Assembly: GCF_011064545.1 (NCBI RefSeq)
Contig: NZ_JAAMFG010000021.1
Location: 186,001-250,000, forward strand
DNA length: 64,000 bases
Source of the DNA: Wenzhouxiangella sp. XN24
Lineage (GTDB): Bacteria > Pseudomonadota > Gammaproteobacteria > Steroidobacterales > XN24
Reading direction: 5' to 3'
Shown here: positions 1 to 11,732 of the stretch, in pieces
Position numbering within the stretch: position 1 is the stretch's first letter
How the letters are laid out: every line of letters begins with the position of its first letter
Program-made: the position numbers and the translations under genes
The notes under the pieces: model-generated
What the model saw: only the letters and a program-made list of their open reading frames with translations
The model's database searches: none
What the model was told of the DNA's origin: nothing

Positions 1-1
1 C

Positions 2-442
2 AGCCTCGCCATGGCGCTCGCCATGCCGGATGACGGTCGCATCATCGCCTGCGACATCAGCGAGGAATACACGGCCGTGGCGCGGCGCTACTGGGACGAA
101 GCCGGGGTGGCGGACCGGATCGACCTGCGCCTCGCGCCGGCCCTGGAGACCCTGGATGCGCTGCTGGCCGACGGCGAGGCGGGGTGCCACGACTTCGCCT
201 TCCTCGACGCCGACAAGGAAGGTTATCCGGACTACTTCGAACGCTCGCTCGCGCTGTTGCGTCCCGGCGGCCTGATCGCGGTGGACAACACGCTCTGGGA
301 CGGCGCCGTGGCCGACCCGGCGGACCAGGCGCCGGACACGGTGGCGATCCGCGCGTTCAATCGCGAGCGCCTGGACGATCCGCGCATCGACCTGGCCCTG
401 GTGCCCATCGGCGACGGCCTGACACTGGCGCGAAAGCGCTGA
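2..442 (+). CDS. SAM-dependent O-methyltransferase, 5' end missing
   Basis: This is the C-terminal part (about 147 residues) of a class I methyltransferase of the caffeoyl-CoA O-methyltransferase-like family (family 3). These enzymes move a methyl group from S-adenosylmethionine to a hydroxyl, usually with a divalent metal. The frame is open from base 2, and the first visible residues (SLAMALAMP) belong to the conserved helix after the glycine-rich SAM loop, so the true start lies outside the window. Visible motifs are the acidic end of the SAM-binding strand (IIACDIS), the metal-binding FLDADK segment and the DN of IAVDNTLWDG. The substrate cannot be read from the sequence. The gene ends 66 bases before the P-type ATPase start at 509. 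Confidence 0.88.
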   Translation, partial: SLAMALAMPDDGRIIACDISEEYTAVARRYWDEAGVADRIDLRLAPALETLDALLADGEAGCHDFAFLDADKEGYPDYFERSLALLRPGGLIAVDNTLWDGAVADPADQAPDTVAIRAFNRERLDDPRIDLALVPIGDGLTLARKR

Positions 443-508
443 TAGCAGGGAGCCGGGCCCTCCACTACGCTTGGTAGCGTGAAGGGTGCCATACCACGGG
501 GTGGGACG

Positions 509-3247
509 ATGCCCGGTCATGACGGCTCCGGCAGGCCGGCATCCGGGCAGCCGGCGTGGCATGCACTTTCGGTGCCCGAGCTCCTGGACACGCTGCACGT
601 CGATCCCGCGGTCGGGCTGGGCGAGGAGGCCGTCTCGCGGCGCCGGCAGGAACACGGCCCCAACCGGCTGACGCCGCGCTCCGAGCGGCACACCCTGGCG
701 CGCCTGCTGAGCCAGTTCGACAATCTTTTCATCTACCTGCTGCTGGTCGCCGCCACAGTCACCCTGCTGCTGGGCAAGTGGCTCGACAGCGCCGTGATCC
801 TGGCCGTCGTGGTGGTCATCGCGCTGATCGGTTTCATCCAGGAAGGACGCGCCCAACGTGCTCTCGAAGCCGTGCGCGACATGCTCGCGGCGACGGCTCG
901 GGTGCTGCGGGACGGAGAGCGGCGCAGCGTGCCGGCCGACGCCCTGGTGCCCGGCGATGTCGTGATCCTCGAGGCCGGAGATCGTGTGCCGGCGGATATG
1001 CGGCTCGTGCAGATGAAGAGCCTGCAGACCCAGGAGGCGGCGTTGACCGGGGAGTCGGAACCCGTCGACAAGCAGCTCGAAGCGGTCGCCGCGGACGCGG
1101 AACTCGGCGAGCGGAGCAACCTCGTTTTCTCCGGCACGCTGGTGACAGCGGGCCAGGCCCGTGGCGTCGTGGTGGCGATCGGCGATGCCACGCAAATCGG
1201 ACGCATCAGCGGCCTGCTGGCGGAAGTGGAAACCCTCAAGACGCCCCTGTTGCGTCGCCTCGACGCGTTCACGCGCAAGCTGAGTCTCGCCATCCTGTTC
1301 GTCGCTGTGCTTGCTTTTTCCGTCGGTTTGCTGGCCTGGGATCGCGACTGGGGCGAGATGTTTTTCGCCGCGGTATCGATCGCCGTGGCGGCGATCCCCG
1401 AGGGCTTGCCCGCGGTCATGACCGTGACGCTGGCCATCGGCGTGCAACGCATGGCGAAGCGCAATGCCGTCATCCGCCGCCTGCCGGCCGTGGAGACGCT
1501 GGGTTCAGTGACCATCATCTGCTCGGACAAGACGGGCACCCTGACGCGCAACGAAATGACCGCGCGGACGGTGCGCACCGCGGAGGACGACATCGAGGTC
1601 GAAGGGGTCGGCTATCGTCCCGCGGGGCTGTTTCGCGTGGCCGGCCGGGAGATCGAGCCCGGTGCACGCCCGGCCGCCATCGCATTGCTGCGGGCCGGAC
1701 TGTTGTGCAACGACGCAAGCCTGCACCGGGTGAAAGACGAGTGGCGGCCGGAGGGCGATCCGACCGAGGCCGCGCTGGTCGTGCTGGCCTGCAAGGCGGG
1801 CCTGGATCCACAGCAGGAACGAGGCGCCAGGATGCGGCTCGACGCCATTCCCTTCGCCGCCGAGCGCCGCTACATGGCGTCGCTCAATCGCGACCCGTCG
1901 GATGGCGGCACGATCTATGTGAAGGGCGCGCCGGAACGCATCCTGGAGATGTGTCGCGCCGAATTGCGCGGCGCCCGGATCGCAGAGCTCGACGCGGCTG
2001 CCTGGCAGCATCGAATCGACGAGATCGCGGCGCGCGGGCAGCGGCTGCTGGCCGTCGCCTGCAAGGCAGCGAAACCTGCGCAGCAGACATTGTCGGAAGA
2101 CGAGGCCGAGCGCGACCTGGTGCTGCTCGGCCTGGTCGGATTCATCGATCCACCCCGCGAGGAGGCGATCGAGGCGGTCGCGAGCTGCCAGCGGGCGGGG
2201 ATCCGGGTGAAGATGATCACCGGGGATCACATGCTTACCGCGCGCGCCATCGCGGCGGAGCTCGGCCTCGAGAATCCGGACCGCGCGCTGCGGGGGCGCG
2301 ACCTGGAAAGACTGGACGACGATGCATTGCGTATCGAGGCGCAGCAGGTGGACGTCTTCGCGCGCGCCAGCCCGGAGGACAAGCTCCGCCTGGTGAAGGC
2401 CCTGCAGGCCCAGGGGGCGGTCATCGCGATGACCGGCGACGGGGTCAACGACGCACCGGCGCTCAAGCGGGCGGATATCGGCATCGCGATGGGCCGCCAG
2501 GGCACCGATACGGCCCGGGAAGCCGCGGCGATGGTGCTGGTCGACGACAACTTCGCCTCGATCCGGCGCGCGGTCGAGGAAGGTCGTACGGTCTACGACA
2601 ACCTGAAGAAGGCCATTCTCTTCCTGCTGCCGACCAATGTCGCGGAAGCGCTGGTGATCACCATCGCGATCCTCGCCGGCCGGACCTTGCCCATCACGCC
2701 GGTGCAGATACTATGGATCAACATGATCACGGCGGTGACGCTGGGAATCGCGCTGGCCTGGGAGCGCGCCGAGGATGACATCATGCGTCGCCCGCCGCGA
2801 CACGCGGACGAACCGCTGCTGACAGGCTTCATGGTCTGGCGCATCTGTTTCGTGGGCGCGTTGCTGCTGATCGGCACGGGCGGCTTGTTCGTCCATGGCC
2901 GCGAAACCGGCTCGCTGGCGGTGGCGCGCACCATGGCGGTCAATGCACTGGTGATGGGCGAGGTTTTTTATCTGTTGAACGCAAGATTCTTCCACATGCC
3001 CTCCTGGACCCCGCGGGGACTGGCCGGCAATCCGCTCGCCCTGTGGATGATCGCCGCATGCCTGGGGCTGCAGCTGTTCCTGACCCATGTCCCGTTCATG
3101 AACCGCCTGTTCGAAACCGCTCCGCTCGACGCTTCCCAGTGGGCGCTTTGCACGGCGGTCGGCCTTGCGGTGTTCGTGCTGGTCGAGATCGAGAAGGCGA
3201 TCTTCCGCGCTGGGGGATCGAAGCTCGCCCGGGGACGTACGCGATGA
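509..3247 (+). CDS. P-type cation-transporting ATPase (type II-like, ion uncertain)
   Basis: An inner-membrane ATP-driven cation pump of 912 residues, full length. In order it has a cation-ATPase N-terminal domain, an actuator domain with TGES (residues 180-183), the M4 motif PEGLP (297-301), the phosphorylation motif DKTGT with Asp340, a nucleotide-binding domain, the hinge motif TGDGVND (642-648) and a C-terminal membrane domain. The overall type is that of Ca2+ pumps. However, the M6 segment reads NMITAVT where SERCA pumps read NLVTDG, so the calcium-coordinating Asp is an Ala, and I do not call it a calcium pump. I chose ATG 509 because GGGGTGGG lies just upstream; GTG 479 is also in frame. 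Its stop overlaps the next start (ATGA at 3244), suggesting coupling with otsB. Confidence 0.9.
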   Translation: MPGHDGSGRPASGQPAWHALSVPELLDTLHVDPAVGLGEEAVSRRRQEHGPNRLTPRSERHTLARLLSQFDNLFIYLLLVAATVTLLLGKWLDSAVILAVVVVIALIGFIQEGRAQRALEAVRDMLAATARVLRDGERRSVPADALVPGDVVILEAGDRVPADMRLVQMKSLQTQEAALTGESEPVDKQLEAVAADAELGERSNLVFSGTLVTAGQARGVVVAIGDATQIGRISGLLAEVETLKTPLLRRLDAFTRKLSLAILFVAVLAFSVGLLAWDRDWGEMFFAAVSIAVAAIPEGLPAVMTVTLAIGVQRMAKRNAVIRRLPAVETLGSVTIICSDKTGTLTRNEMTARTVRTAEDDIEVEGVGYRPAGLFRVAGREIEPGARPAAIALLRAGLLCNDASLHRVKDEWRPEGDPTEAALVVLACKAGLDPQQERGARMRLDAIPFAAERRYMASLNRDPSDGGTIYVKGAPERILEMCRAELRGARIAELDAAAWQHRIDEIAARGQRLLAVACKAAKPAQQTLSEDEAERDLVLLGLVGFIDPPREEAIEAVASCQRAGIRVKMITGDHMLTARAIAAELGLENPDRALRGRDLERLDDDALRIEAQQVDVFARASPEDKLRLVKALQAQGAVIAMTGDGVNDAPALKRADIGIAMGRQGTDTAREAAAMVLVDDNFASIRRAVEEGRTVYDNLKKAILFLLPTNVAEALVITIAILAGRTLPITPVQILWINMITAVTLGIALAWERAEDDIMRRPPRHADEPLLTGFMVWRICFVGALLLIGTGGLFVHGRETGSLAVARTMAVNALVMGEVFYLLNARFFHMPSWTPRGLAGNPLALWMIAACLGLQLFLTHVPFMNRLFETAPLDASQWALCTAVGLAVFVLVEIEKAIFRAGGSKLARGRTR

Positions 3248-4080
3248 GTGCCGAGCCGCAGTCGAGGGCACTGGCCGACCTGCCGTCCGCATGGTCCCGG
3301 GAAGACGAAATCCGCCGCCGTGTCGCGGGCCGGCCCGTGGCATTGTTCCTCGACTACGACGGCACGCTGACGCCCATCGTGGCGGACCACGCCAAGGCCC
3401 TGCTCGATCCGCAGGTGCGGGAGATCGTCGCCCGGCTTGCGGCCCGCTGTCCGGTGACCATCGTCAGCGGGCGCGGACTGGCCCGGCTGCGGGAGGTCAT
3501 GGCGCTCGACGCCATTTTCCTGGCGGGCAGCCACGGTTTCGAAATTGCCGGCGCCGAGGGCTCGGGCCTGGCCCTGGAGAAAGGCAGCGAGTTTCTCGGG
3601 CGGCTGGATGCGGCCGAGGGCCGTCTCCGCGAGGGGCTGGCCGGCATCGAGGGTCACGCGGTCGAGCGCAAGAAGTACTCCATCGCCGTGCACTATCGGA
3701 ACGTGGTGCCGTCCGAGGTGAACCGGATCGAGGGGCTGCTGGAGACCGTGCTGGACGAGGAACCCGGCCTGCACCTCGGGCACGGCAAGAAGGTGTTCGA
3801 GCTGCGGCCGGGCATCGACTGGCACAAGGGCGAGGCGGTGCGCTGGATCCTGGCGCGCCTCGCGGACACGCGGCCGGGCATCGTCCCCGTTTACCTCGGT
3901 GACGACATCACGGACGAGGACGCCTTCCGCGCGCTGGCAGGCCATGGCGTGTGCATCGCGGTGCGCCACGACGAGACGCGCCCCACCGCAGCCGACTACA
4001 CGCTGGCGGACACCGAGGATGTGCGACGCTTCCTCGAATGGCTCGACGACGTACTCGCGGGCGCACGGGAAGGCGATTGA
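3244..4080 (+). CDS. otsB: Trehalose-6-phosphate phosphatase
   Basis: A HAD-superfamily phosphatase of 278 residues, the usual length for OtsB, which converts trehalose 6-phosphate to trehalose (osmoprotectant). The nucleophile motif DYDGTLTP starts at Asp37 with the acid/base Asp39. A late GDDITDEDAF segment (about residues 219-228) holds the Mg2+-binding aspartates, and GHGKKVFELRP followed by DWHKGEA is typical of this family. I chose ATG 3244 because it overlaps the ATPase stop by four bases; longer in-frame starts would lie inside the ATPase gene. The partner synthase otsA is not in the window, so either it lies elsewhere or the substrate comes from another route. The stop overlaps the next start (TTGA). 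Confidence 0.92.
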   Translation: MSAEPQSRALADLPSAWSREDEIRRRVAGRPVALFLDYDGTLTPIVADHAKALLDPQVREIVARLAARCPVTIVSGRGLARLREVMALDAIFLAGSHGFEIAGAEGSGLALEKGSEFLGRLDAAEGRLREGLAGIEGHAVERKKYSIAVHYRNVVPSEVNRIEGLLETVLDEEPGLHLGHGKKVFELRPGIDWHKGEAVRWILARLADTRPGIVPVYLGDDITDEDAFRALAGHGVCIAVRHDETRPTAADYTLADTEDVRRFLEWLDDVLAGAREGD

Positions 4081-4676
4081 TCCCGGCGGGCTTGAAGCTC
4101 GGCTATCTCGCGTTCGTGGCCGTGATGGTGCCCTCGTACCTGTTTTATTACGGGCCCCACAGCTTCCTGTGGTTTTCCAACCTGGCGCTGTTGACCGGGC
4201 TGCTGGCCGCCTGGCTCGAGAACCGCTGGCTGGCGAGCATGGCGCTGGTGGCCACGCTGTTGCCCGAGCTCGGCTGGATCGTGTCCTTCGTCGGCGGCCT
4301 GGCGGGCGTGGCGCCGCTGCGTGAGCTCGTCAGCTACATGTTCGATCCGGGGATCCCGCTGTTCATGCGCGCGCTCTCGCTGTATCACCTGCCGCTGCCC
4401 TTCGTGCTGTTCTGGATGACCTGGCGGCTGGGCTACGAGCCGCGCGCCTGGCGGCTCTTGCTGCTCGTCGGCTACGGCGTGCTGCTGCTGTCCTTCCTGC
4501 TCGCGGCCCCGGGGCGCAGCGTCAACTGGGTGCTCGGGCCGGTCGCGGGCGAGCCGCAACCCTGGCTGCCGCCACTGGCCTGGCTGGGCCTGGTGATGGC
4601 GGGTTTCACGCTGGTCTGGTGGCTCACGCACCGGTTCGTGGCCCGGGTGACGGCCACGAACCGGCGCTTCGCCTGA
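4077..4676 (+). CDS. Conserved membrane protein, function unknown
   Basis: A very hydrophobic protein of 199 residues with about five or six membrane-spanning segments. Visible patterns such as YGPHSFLWFSNLALL, AAWLENRWLASM, YMFDPGIPLFMRALSLYH and RLGYEPRAW match a family of conserved hypothetical bacterial membrane proteins, as I recall it. I know of no established function. The most likely start is TTG 4077, which overlaps the otsB stop in the form TTGA; no ATG or GTG lies between otsB's end and the first membrane segment. The next TTG, at 4092, is possible. The overlaps place it in one unit with the P-type ATPase and otsB, so a membrane or osmotic-stress role is a guess from context only. 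Confidence 0.8.
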   Translation: MIPAGLKLGYLAFVAVMVPSYLFYYGPHSFLWFSNLALLTGLLAAWLENRWLASMALVATLLPELGWIVSFVGGLAGVAPLRELVSYMFDPGIPLFMRALSLYHLPLPFVLFWMTWRLGYEPRAWRLLLLVGYGVLLLSFLLAAPGRSVNWVLGPVAGEPQPWLPPLAWLGLVMAGFTLVWWLTHRFVARVTATNRRFA

Positions 4677-4691
4677 GCGCTCCGGAGCCGC

Positions 4692-6110
<1,419 letters not shown>

Positions 6111-6159
6111 GGTTTGCTCCGGGTTCTGTTCGACGTTGCTGGTTGCTTTCGCGCGAAAC

Positions 6160-7314
6160 TCACGCTTCGTTTCGCAACAGCTCGGCTTTGTTCGTCTGTT
6201 CCCACGTGAACGCGGGGTTGCTGCGACCGAAATGGCCGTAGGCCGCGGTCGCCTGGTAGATCGGCCGGATCAGGTCCAGCTCCATGATGATGCCGTAAGG
6301 CGTCAGGTCGAAATGCGCCCGCACCAGTTCCGTGAGGCGCTGGTTGGACACCTTGCCGGTGCCGAAGGTCTCGACCGTGATCGAGGTCGGCTCGGCCACG
6401 CCGATGGCGTAGGAAATCTGGATTTCGCAACGCTCGGCGAGCCCTGCGGCGACGATGTTCTTCGCCACCCAGCGCGCCGCGTAGGCCGCCGAGCGGTCCA
6501 CCTTCGAGGGGTCCTTGCCGGAGAATGCGCCGCCGCCGTGGCGGGCCATCCCGCCGTAGGTGTCGACGATGATCTTGCGCCCCGTCAGGCCGCAGTCCCC
6601 CAGCGGGCCGCCGATGACGAAGGAGCCGGTCGGGTTGATGTGGAAGCGCTTGCAGGAGTCCAGCCACTCGGCCGGGATCACCGGCTGGATGATGACCTCC
6701 ATCACCGCTTCCTCGAGCTCCTTGCGGCCGATGTCGGGGGCATGCTGCGTGGACAGCACGATGGCATCGATGCCGACGGGACGGTTGCCCTCGTAGCGGA
6801 AGGTGATCTGGCTCTTGGCGTCCGGGCGCAGCCACGGCAGCGTACCGTTCTTGCGCTCGATGGCCTGGCGCTCCACCAGCTTGTGGGCGTAGTAGATCGG
6901 CGCCGGCATGAGCGACTCGGTCTCGCTGGTGGCATAGCCGAACATCAGCCCCTGGTCTCCGGCGCCCTGGGAGCGGGGGTCGGTGCGGTCCACGCCCTGC
7001 GCGATGTTCGGCGACTGCTTGCCGATGGCGTTGAGCACGGCGCAGGTGGCGCCGTCGAAGCCCAGCTCGGAACTGTTGTAGCCGATGTCGAGAATGGTGC
7101 GGCGGGTGATTTCCTCGAGATCCACCCAGGCGGTGGTCGTCACCTCGCCCGCGATGATCGCCATGCCTGTCTTGACCATGGTCTCCACGGCCACGCGGGC
7201 CCTGGGGTCTTCGTTGAGGATGGCGTCGAGGACGGCATCGGAGACCTGGTCGGCGATCTTGTCCGGGTGTCCTTCGGAGACGGATTCCGAAGTGAACAGG
7301 AAATCATTGGCCAT
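6160..7314 (-). CDS. metK: S-adenosylmethionine synthetase
   Basis: Methionine adenosyltransferase makes SAM from methionine and ATP. The protein has 384 residues, matching the bacterial family length. The N-terminal [15 protein letters not shown] holds the ATP/metal-binding HPDK (16-19), and the middle contains the glycine-rich loop [19 protein letters not shown]. It is divergent from tkt, with about 150 bases between the two starts, and precedes ahcY. A good -10-like hexamer (TATACT on the minus strand) lies about 38 bases upstream of the ATG; the leader is too short for a SAM riboswitch. Confidence 0.97.
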   Translation of the reverse strand: MANDFLFTSESVSEGHPDKIADQVSDAVLDAILNEDPRARVAVETMVKTGMAIIAGEVTTTAWVDLEEITRRTILDIGYNSSELGFDGATCAVLNAIGKQSPNIAQGVDRTDPRSQGAGDQGLMFGYATSETESLMPAPIYYAHKLVERQAIERKNGTLPWLRPDAKSQITFRYEGNRPVGIDAIVLSTQHAPDIGRKELEEAVMEVIIQPVIPAEWLDSCKRFHINPTGSFVIGGPLGDCGLTGRKIIVDTYGGMARHGGGAFSGKDPSKVDRSAAYAARWVAKNIVAAGLAERCEIQISYAIGVAEPTSITVETFGTGKVSNQRLTELVRAHFDLTPYGIIMELDLIRPIYQATAAYGHFGRSNPAFTWEQTNKAELLRNEA

Positions 7315-7351
7315 GGGTTACGTTCCGTGTTGGGGCAGAAAAAAGAGCGGT

Positions 7352-7357
7352 AGTATA
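7352..7357 (-). promoter_or_regulatory. Possible -10 element for metK-ahcY
   Basis: The minus strand reads TATACT here, five of six matches to the sigma-70 -10 consensus, about 38 bases upstream of the metK ATG. No convincing -35 hexamer sits 16-18 bases further upstream, so the call is weak. The same short region must also drive the divergent tkt operon. Confidence 0.35.
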
Positions 7358-7463
7358 GCCGTTTCCGGCCCCCAGGAACCCGGCGGGGGTCACAGGCTTG
7401 CCGCTGCGGCGTGATTCGGCGAACATGCAGGGTTTACCCTTCACGCGATTTTCCGGAGCCGAG

Positions 7464-9458
7464 ATGCCCTCGCGCAGAGATCTCGCAAACGCCATTCGTG
7501 CGTTGAGCATGGATGCCGTCCAGCAAGCCAATTCGGGGCATCCCGGCATGCCGATGGGCATGGCGGACATTGCCGAAGTCCTGTGGAACGACTACCTGCG
7601 ACATAATCCCGGCAATCCGCGCTGGCCGGACCGGGACCGCTTCGTCGTCTCCAACGGCCACGGCTCGATGCTGCTGTACGCGACCCTGCACCTGGCCGGC
7701 TACCCGCTGGGGATGGACGAGATCCGCAACTTCCGGCAGCTCGGCGCCCGCACGGCGGGCCACCCGGAATACGACCCCGAGATCGGCATCGAGACCACCA
7801 CCGGTCCGCTGGGCCAGGGGCTCGCCAACGCAGTGGGGATGGCCGTAGCCGAGCGCGCCCTGGCGGCGTCGTTCAATCGGCCGGGTTTCGACATCATCGA
7901 TCACCATACCTGGGTCTTCGCGGGCGACGGCTGCCTGATGGAAGGCATTTCCCACGAGGCGTGCTCGCTCGCGGGGACGCTGGGCCTCGGCAAGCTGGTG
8001 GTGTTCTACGACGACAACGGCATTTCCATCGACGGCGAGGTGGAAGGCTGGTTCACCGACGACACGCCGGCGCGGTTTGCGGCCTATGGCTGGCACGTGG
8101 TGCCGGCGGTCGACGGCCACGATCCCGCGGCGATCAGGGCCGCCATCGAGGCGGCGCGCGCCGAGACCGGCCGGCCGACGCTGATCTGCTGCCGCACCGT
8201 GATCGGCTGGGGATCGCCCAACAAGCAGGGCACCGAGGCCACCCACGGCGCGGCGCTCGGCCCGGAGGAGGTCGCGCAGACCCGGGAGAACATCGGCTGG
8301 CCGCACGCGCCGTTCGTGATACCCGACGAGATTCGCGCCGGGTGGGATGCGCGGGAGCGCGGTGCCGCGCTGGAAGAGGCCTGGCAGCAACGGCTCGAAG
8401 CTTACGGGCGCGAGTATCCGGCGGAGCACGCGGAACTGACCCGGCGCCTGGCCGGCGAGTTGCCGGCGGACTGGGATAAGGCGGCCGACGAGGTCGTCGC
8501 GGCGCTCGCGGCGAGCGGCGCCAAGGTAGCCACCCGCAAGGCCTCCGAGCAGTCGCTGGACGGCTTCGGTCCGCTGTTGCCCGAGCTGATCGGCGGCTCC
8601 GCCGACCTGAGCGGGTCCAACAACACGTTTTTCAAGGGCAGCGTGCGCATCGCCGCGGGCGGCTTCGCCGGCAATTACCTGCATTTCGGGGTACGCGAGT
8701 TCGGCATGACGGCGATGCTCAGCGGGTTGTCCCTGCACGGCGGCTTCCGGCCCTACGGCGGCACCTTCCTGGTGTTCTCCGACTACGCCCGCAATGCCGT
8801 GCGCATGGCCGCGTTGATGCACCAGCCGGTGACGCTCGTGTACACCCATGACTCGATCGGTCTCGGCGAGGACGGCCCGACCCACCAGCCGATCGAGCAC
8901 CTCGCCAGCCTGCGCCTGATCCCGGGGCTGCGGGTGTGGCGTCCGTGCGACGTCGCGGAGACCGCGGTCGCGTGGCGCGATGCGCTCGAAAGCGCGTCGC
9001 ACCCGACGGTGCTCGCCCTGTCGCGCCAGAACCTGCCTGCGCAAAGCCGCGATGCGGCGACGCTCGCGGCCATCGGCCGCGGCGGCTACGTACTGCATGA
9101 GCCGGAGAGCCCCCCCGTCGCGCTGCTGATCGCCACGGGATCCGAAGTGGAACTGGCGATGCAGGCGGCGACGTTGCTCGCCAAGGAAGGGATCGCCGTG
9201 CGCGTGGTCTCCATGCCCTGCATCGATCTTTTCCGCGCGCAGGATGCGGCATGGCGCGATGCGGTCCTGCCGCCGTCGATCACGGCCCGGCTCGCAGTGG
9301 AGGCCGGGGTGCCGGACAGCTGGTATCCCTTCGTCGGTCCGGCCGGCGACATCGTGGCGATGGACCGCTTCGGCGAGTCCGCGCCGGCGTCGGCCCTGTT
9401 CGAGCATTTCGGCTTCACGCCGGAAGCCGTCGCCGGACGGCTCCGCAAGCTACTCTAG
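7464..9458 (+). CDS. tkt: Transketolase
   Basis: A thiamine-diphosphate enzyme of the pentose phosphate pathway (or Calvin cycle) that moves two-carbon ketol units between sugar phosphates. From ATG 7464 the protein has 664 residues, the same size as E. coli TktA. The TPP/metal motif GDG begins near residue 154 and ends in the DDN around 184-186. N-terminal [27 protein letters not shown] and FGVREFGM are family signatures. An in-frame ATG at 7428 exists, but 7464 has the CGGAG-like site and the family's N-terminus ([14 protein letters not shown]). It is first in a tkt-gap-pgk-pyk run. Confidence 0.96.
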   Translation: MPSRRDLANAIRALSMDAVQQANSGHPGMPMGMADIAEVLWNDYLRHNPGNPRWPDRDRFVVSNGHGSMLLYATLHLAGYPLGMDEIRNFRQLGARTAGHPEYDPEIGIETTTGPLGQGLANAVGMAVAERALAASFNRPGFDIIDHHTWVFAGDGCLMEGISHEACSLAGTLGLGKLVVFYDDNGISIDGEVEGWFTDDTPARFAAYGWHVVPAVDGHDPAAIRAAIEAARAETGRPTLICCRTVIGWGSPNKQGTEATHGAALGPEEVAQTRENIGWPHAPFVIPDEIRAGWDARERGAALEEAWQQRLEAYGREYPAEHAELTRRLAGELPADWDKAADEVVAALAASGAKVATRKASEQSLDGFGPLLPELIGGSADLSGSNNTFFKGSVRIAAGGFAGNYLHFGVREFGMTAMLSGLSLHGGFRPYGGTFLVFSDYARNAVRMAALMHQPVTLVYTHDSIGLGEDGPTHQPIEHLASLRLIPGLRVWRPCDVAETAVAWRDALESASHPTVLALSRQNLPAQSRDAATLAAIGRGGYVLHEPESPPVALLIATGSEVELAMQAATLLAKEGIAVRVVSMPCIDLFRAQDAAWRDAVLPPSITARLAVEAGVPDSWYPFVGPAGDIVAMDRFGESAPASALFEHFGFTPEAVAGRLRKLL

Positions 9459-9480
9459 TTTCACGCAGTTTCATTTCGCG

Positions 9481-9499
9481 CTCCGGCCGCGGGCCGGAG
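9481..9499 (+). other. Hairpin between tkt and gap
   Basis: A perfect 8-bp stem, CTCCGGCC and GGCCGGAG with a GCG loop, sits just before the gap ribosome-binding site (AAGGAGAA). No T-run follows, so it is not a standard terminator. It could protect or process the downstream mRNA end; that is inference. Confidence 0.4.
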
Positions 9500-9521
9500 A
9501 CGGCAGTCAAGGAGAACAGCA

Positions 9522-10535
9522 ATGGCGATCAAGGTTGGCATCAACGGTTACGGGCGCATCGGCAGGAACATCCTCCGGGCCCTCTACGAATACGATCGCA
9601 CGGGCGAGATTTCCATCGTCGCGATCAACGACCTCGGGGACGCGCAGACCAACGCCCACCTGACCCGCTACGACACGGCCCACGGCAGGTTCAACGGCCA
9701 GGTCGAGGTCGATGGCGACAGCCTGGTGGTCAACGGTGACCGCATCCGGGTGCTCGCGGAGCGCAATCCGGCCAACCTGCCCTGGAAGGAACTCGGCGTG
9801 GAGGTCGTGCTCGAATGCACCGGCCTGTTCACGAGCAAGGAAAAAGCATCGGCGCACCTGCAGGCGGGTGCGAAGAAGGTCATCATCTCGGCGCCCGGCG
9901 GCAAGGACGTGGACGCCACGATCGTCTATGGCGTCAACCATGAGACACTCAAGGCCAGCGACGAGGTCATCTCGAACGCTTCCTGCACCACGAATTGCCT
10001 GGCGCCGCTGGTCCAGCCGCTGCACCAGGCCATCGGCGTGGTGAGCGGCCTGATGACGACGATCCATGCCTACACCAACGACCAGGTGCTGACCGACGTC
10101 TACCATTCCGACCTGCGCCGCGCCCGTGCCGCGGCGATGTCGATGATCCCGACGAAGACCGGCGCCGCCGCGGCCGTGGGCCTGGTGCTGCCCGAGATCG
10201 CGGGCAAGCTCGACGGTTTCGCCATTCGCGTGCCGACCATCAATGTCTCGATGGTGGACCTGACGTTCCAGGCTGCGCGCGACACGAACCGGGAAGAAAT
10301 CGACGACGTGCTCGAAAAGGCGTCGCAGGGCCGGCTGAAGAACATCCTCGGCTTCAATCGCGAGCCGCTGGTGTCGATCGACTTCAACCACGACCCGCGC
10401 TCGTCGATCTACGAGGCGTCGCTGACCCGCGTCATCGACAACCGCCTGGTCAAGCTGTGCGCCTGGTACGACAACGAGTGGGGGTTCTCCAATCGCATGC
10501 TCGACACCACGCTGGCGCTCGTCAACGCGAAATAG
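9522..10535 (+). CDS. gap: Type I glyceraldehyde-3-phosphate dehydrogenase
   Basis: Oxidises glyceraldehyde 3-phosphate with phosphate to 1,3-bisphosphoglycerate, reducing NAD. It has 337 residues, standard length. The N-terminal [11 protein letters not shown] is the dinucleotide-binding loop and AINDL carries the Asp that favours NAD over NADP. The catalytic Cys155 lies in [13 protein letters not shown], with its partner His in [10 protein letters not shown]. The C-terminal [12 protein letters not shown] is conserved. A strong AAGGAG site precedes the ATG. It sits 63 bases after tkt and nine bases before pgk, so glycolysis/gluconeogenesis and sugar interconversion are transcriptionally linked. 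Confidence 0.97.
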   Translation: MAIKVGINGYGRIGRNILRALYEYDRTGEISIVAINDLGDAQTNAHLTRYDTAHGRFNGQVEVDGDSLVVNGDRIRVLAERNPANLPWKELGVEVVLECTGLFTSKEKASAHLQAGAKKVIISAPGGKDVDATIVYGVNHETLKASDEVISNASCTTNCLAPLVQPLHQAIGVVSGLMTTIHAYTNDQVLTDVYHSDLRRARAAAMSMIPTKTGAAAAVGLVLPEIAGKLDGFAIRVPTINVSMVDLTFQAARDTNREEIDDVLEKASQGRLKNILGFNREPLVSIDFNHDPRSSIYEASLTRVIDNRLVKLCAWYDNEWGFSNRMLDTTLALVNAK

Positions 10536-10544
10536 GGCGCCGAC

Positions 10545-11723
10545 GTGCAAGTCATCCGCATGCAGAACCTGGACCTGGAAGGCCGGCGGGTATTGTTGCG
10601 GGAGGACCTGAACGTCCCGCTCGAGAACGGCCGGGTGAGCAGCGACGCCCGCATCCGCGCGGCCTTGCCCACCATTCGTCTCGCGCTGGACAAGGGCGCC
10701 GCAGTGATGGTGATGTCGCATCTCGGGCGGCCGGCCGAGGGCGACTTCGATCCCCATTTCTCGCTGGCGCCCGTGGCGACACGGCTTGCCGAGCTGCTGC
10801 CGGGACCGGTGCGGCTGGAGCGTGACTGGCTGGACGGCGTCGAGCTCTCGCCCGGCGAGGTCGTGCTGTGCGAGAACGTGCGCTTCAACGCCGGAGAGAA
10901 ACGGGACGACGAGGGACTCGCCAGGCGCATGGCCGCGCTGTGCGACGTGTTCGTGATGGATGCATTCGGCACGGCGCACCGCGCCCAGGCCAGCACCCAC
11001 GGCGTGGCGCGGTACGCCCCGGTCGCCTGCGCGGGGCCGTTGCTGGTCGACGAGCTCGAGGCACTCGGCCGGGCCCTGCATGAGCCCGCTCGCCCGCTCG
11101 TGGCCATCGTCGGCGGTTCCAAGGTGTCGACGAAGCTGAGTGTGCTCGACACGCTGCTCGACAAGGTCGACCAGCTGATCGTGGGAGGCGGGATCGCGAA
11201 CAACTTCATCGCAGCCGCCGGCCACCCGGTGGGCAAATCGCTGTATGAGCCCGAACTGGTCGAGGAAACGCGCGGCCTCGTGGCCAAGGCCGCGGCGCGT
11301 GGCGCCGCCGTGCCCCTGCCCATCGACGTCGTTGTGGCGGGGGGGCTGGAATCGCACCACGGCGCGCGGACATTGCCGGTCTCCGAGGTCGGCGAGGCCG
11401 ACATGATTCTCGACGTCGGCCCCGACACGTCTGCCGCCTATGCCGCGGTCCTGGCGCAGGCAGGCACGATCGTCTGGAACGGCCCGGTAGGGGTTTTCGA
11501 GGACGACCGGTTCGCTGCGGGCACGCGGGCGCTGGCCGAGGCCGTCGCCGCCAGCAAGGCGTACTCCATCGCGGGCGGCGGGGACACGCTGGCGGCGCTG
11601 GATGCTTTCGGCCTGGCCGACAAGGTGTCTTACGTGTCCACGGGCGGCGGCGCTTTTCTCGAGTTCCTCGAGGGACGCACCTTGCCTGCGGTGGCCATGC
11701 TCGAAGCGCGGGCGCGCGGTTAG
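10545..11723 (+). CDS. pgk: Phosphoglycerate kinase
   Basis: Moves phosphate between 1,3-bisphosphoglycerate and ADP. It has 392 residues, the bacterial size. The N-terminal domain has [21 protein letters not shown] and ENVRFNAGE for substrate binding. The C-terminal domain has VGGSKVSTK, the adenine-site residues and GGGDT near residue 345. The start is GTG 10545, with ATG 10560 as a possible alternative; the GTG leaves nine bases after the gap stop with an AGGGCG site. Followed nine bases later by pyk. Confidence 0.97.
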   Translation: MQVIRMQNLDLEGRRVLLREDLNVPLENGRVSSDARIRAALPTIRLALDKGAAVMVMSHLGRPAEGDFDPHFSLAPVATRLAELLPGPVRLERDWLDGVELSPGEVVLCENVRFNAGEKRDDEGLARRMAALCDVFVMDAFGTAHRAQASTHGVARYAPVACAGPLLVDELEALGRALHEPARPLVAIVGGSKVSTKLSVLDTLLDKVDQLIVGGGIANNFIAAAGHPVGKSLYEPELVEETRGLVAKAAARGAAVPLPIDVVVAGGLESHHGARTLPVSEVGEADMILDVGPDTSAAYAAVLAQAGTIVWNGPVGVFEDDRFAAGTRALAEAVAASKAYSIAGGGDTLAALDAFGLADKVSYVSTGGGAFLEFLEGRTLPAVAMLEARARG

Positions 11724-11732
11724 GCCCGGCCC

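Noticed and set aside
6111-6159. Possible SAH or SAM riboswitch between metK and ahcY or before metK
   Set aside because: The gap is only 49 bases and the metK leader about 30; neither holds the conserved cores or a convincing fold.
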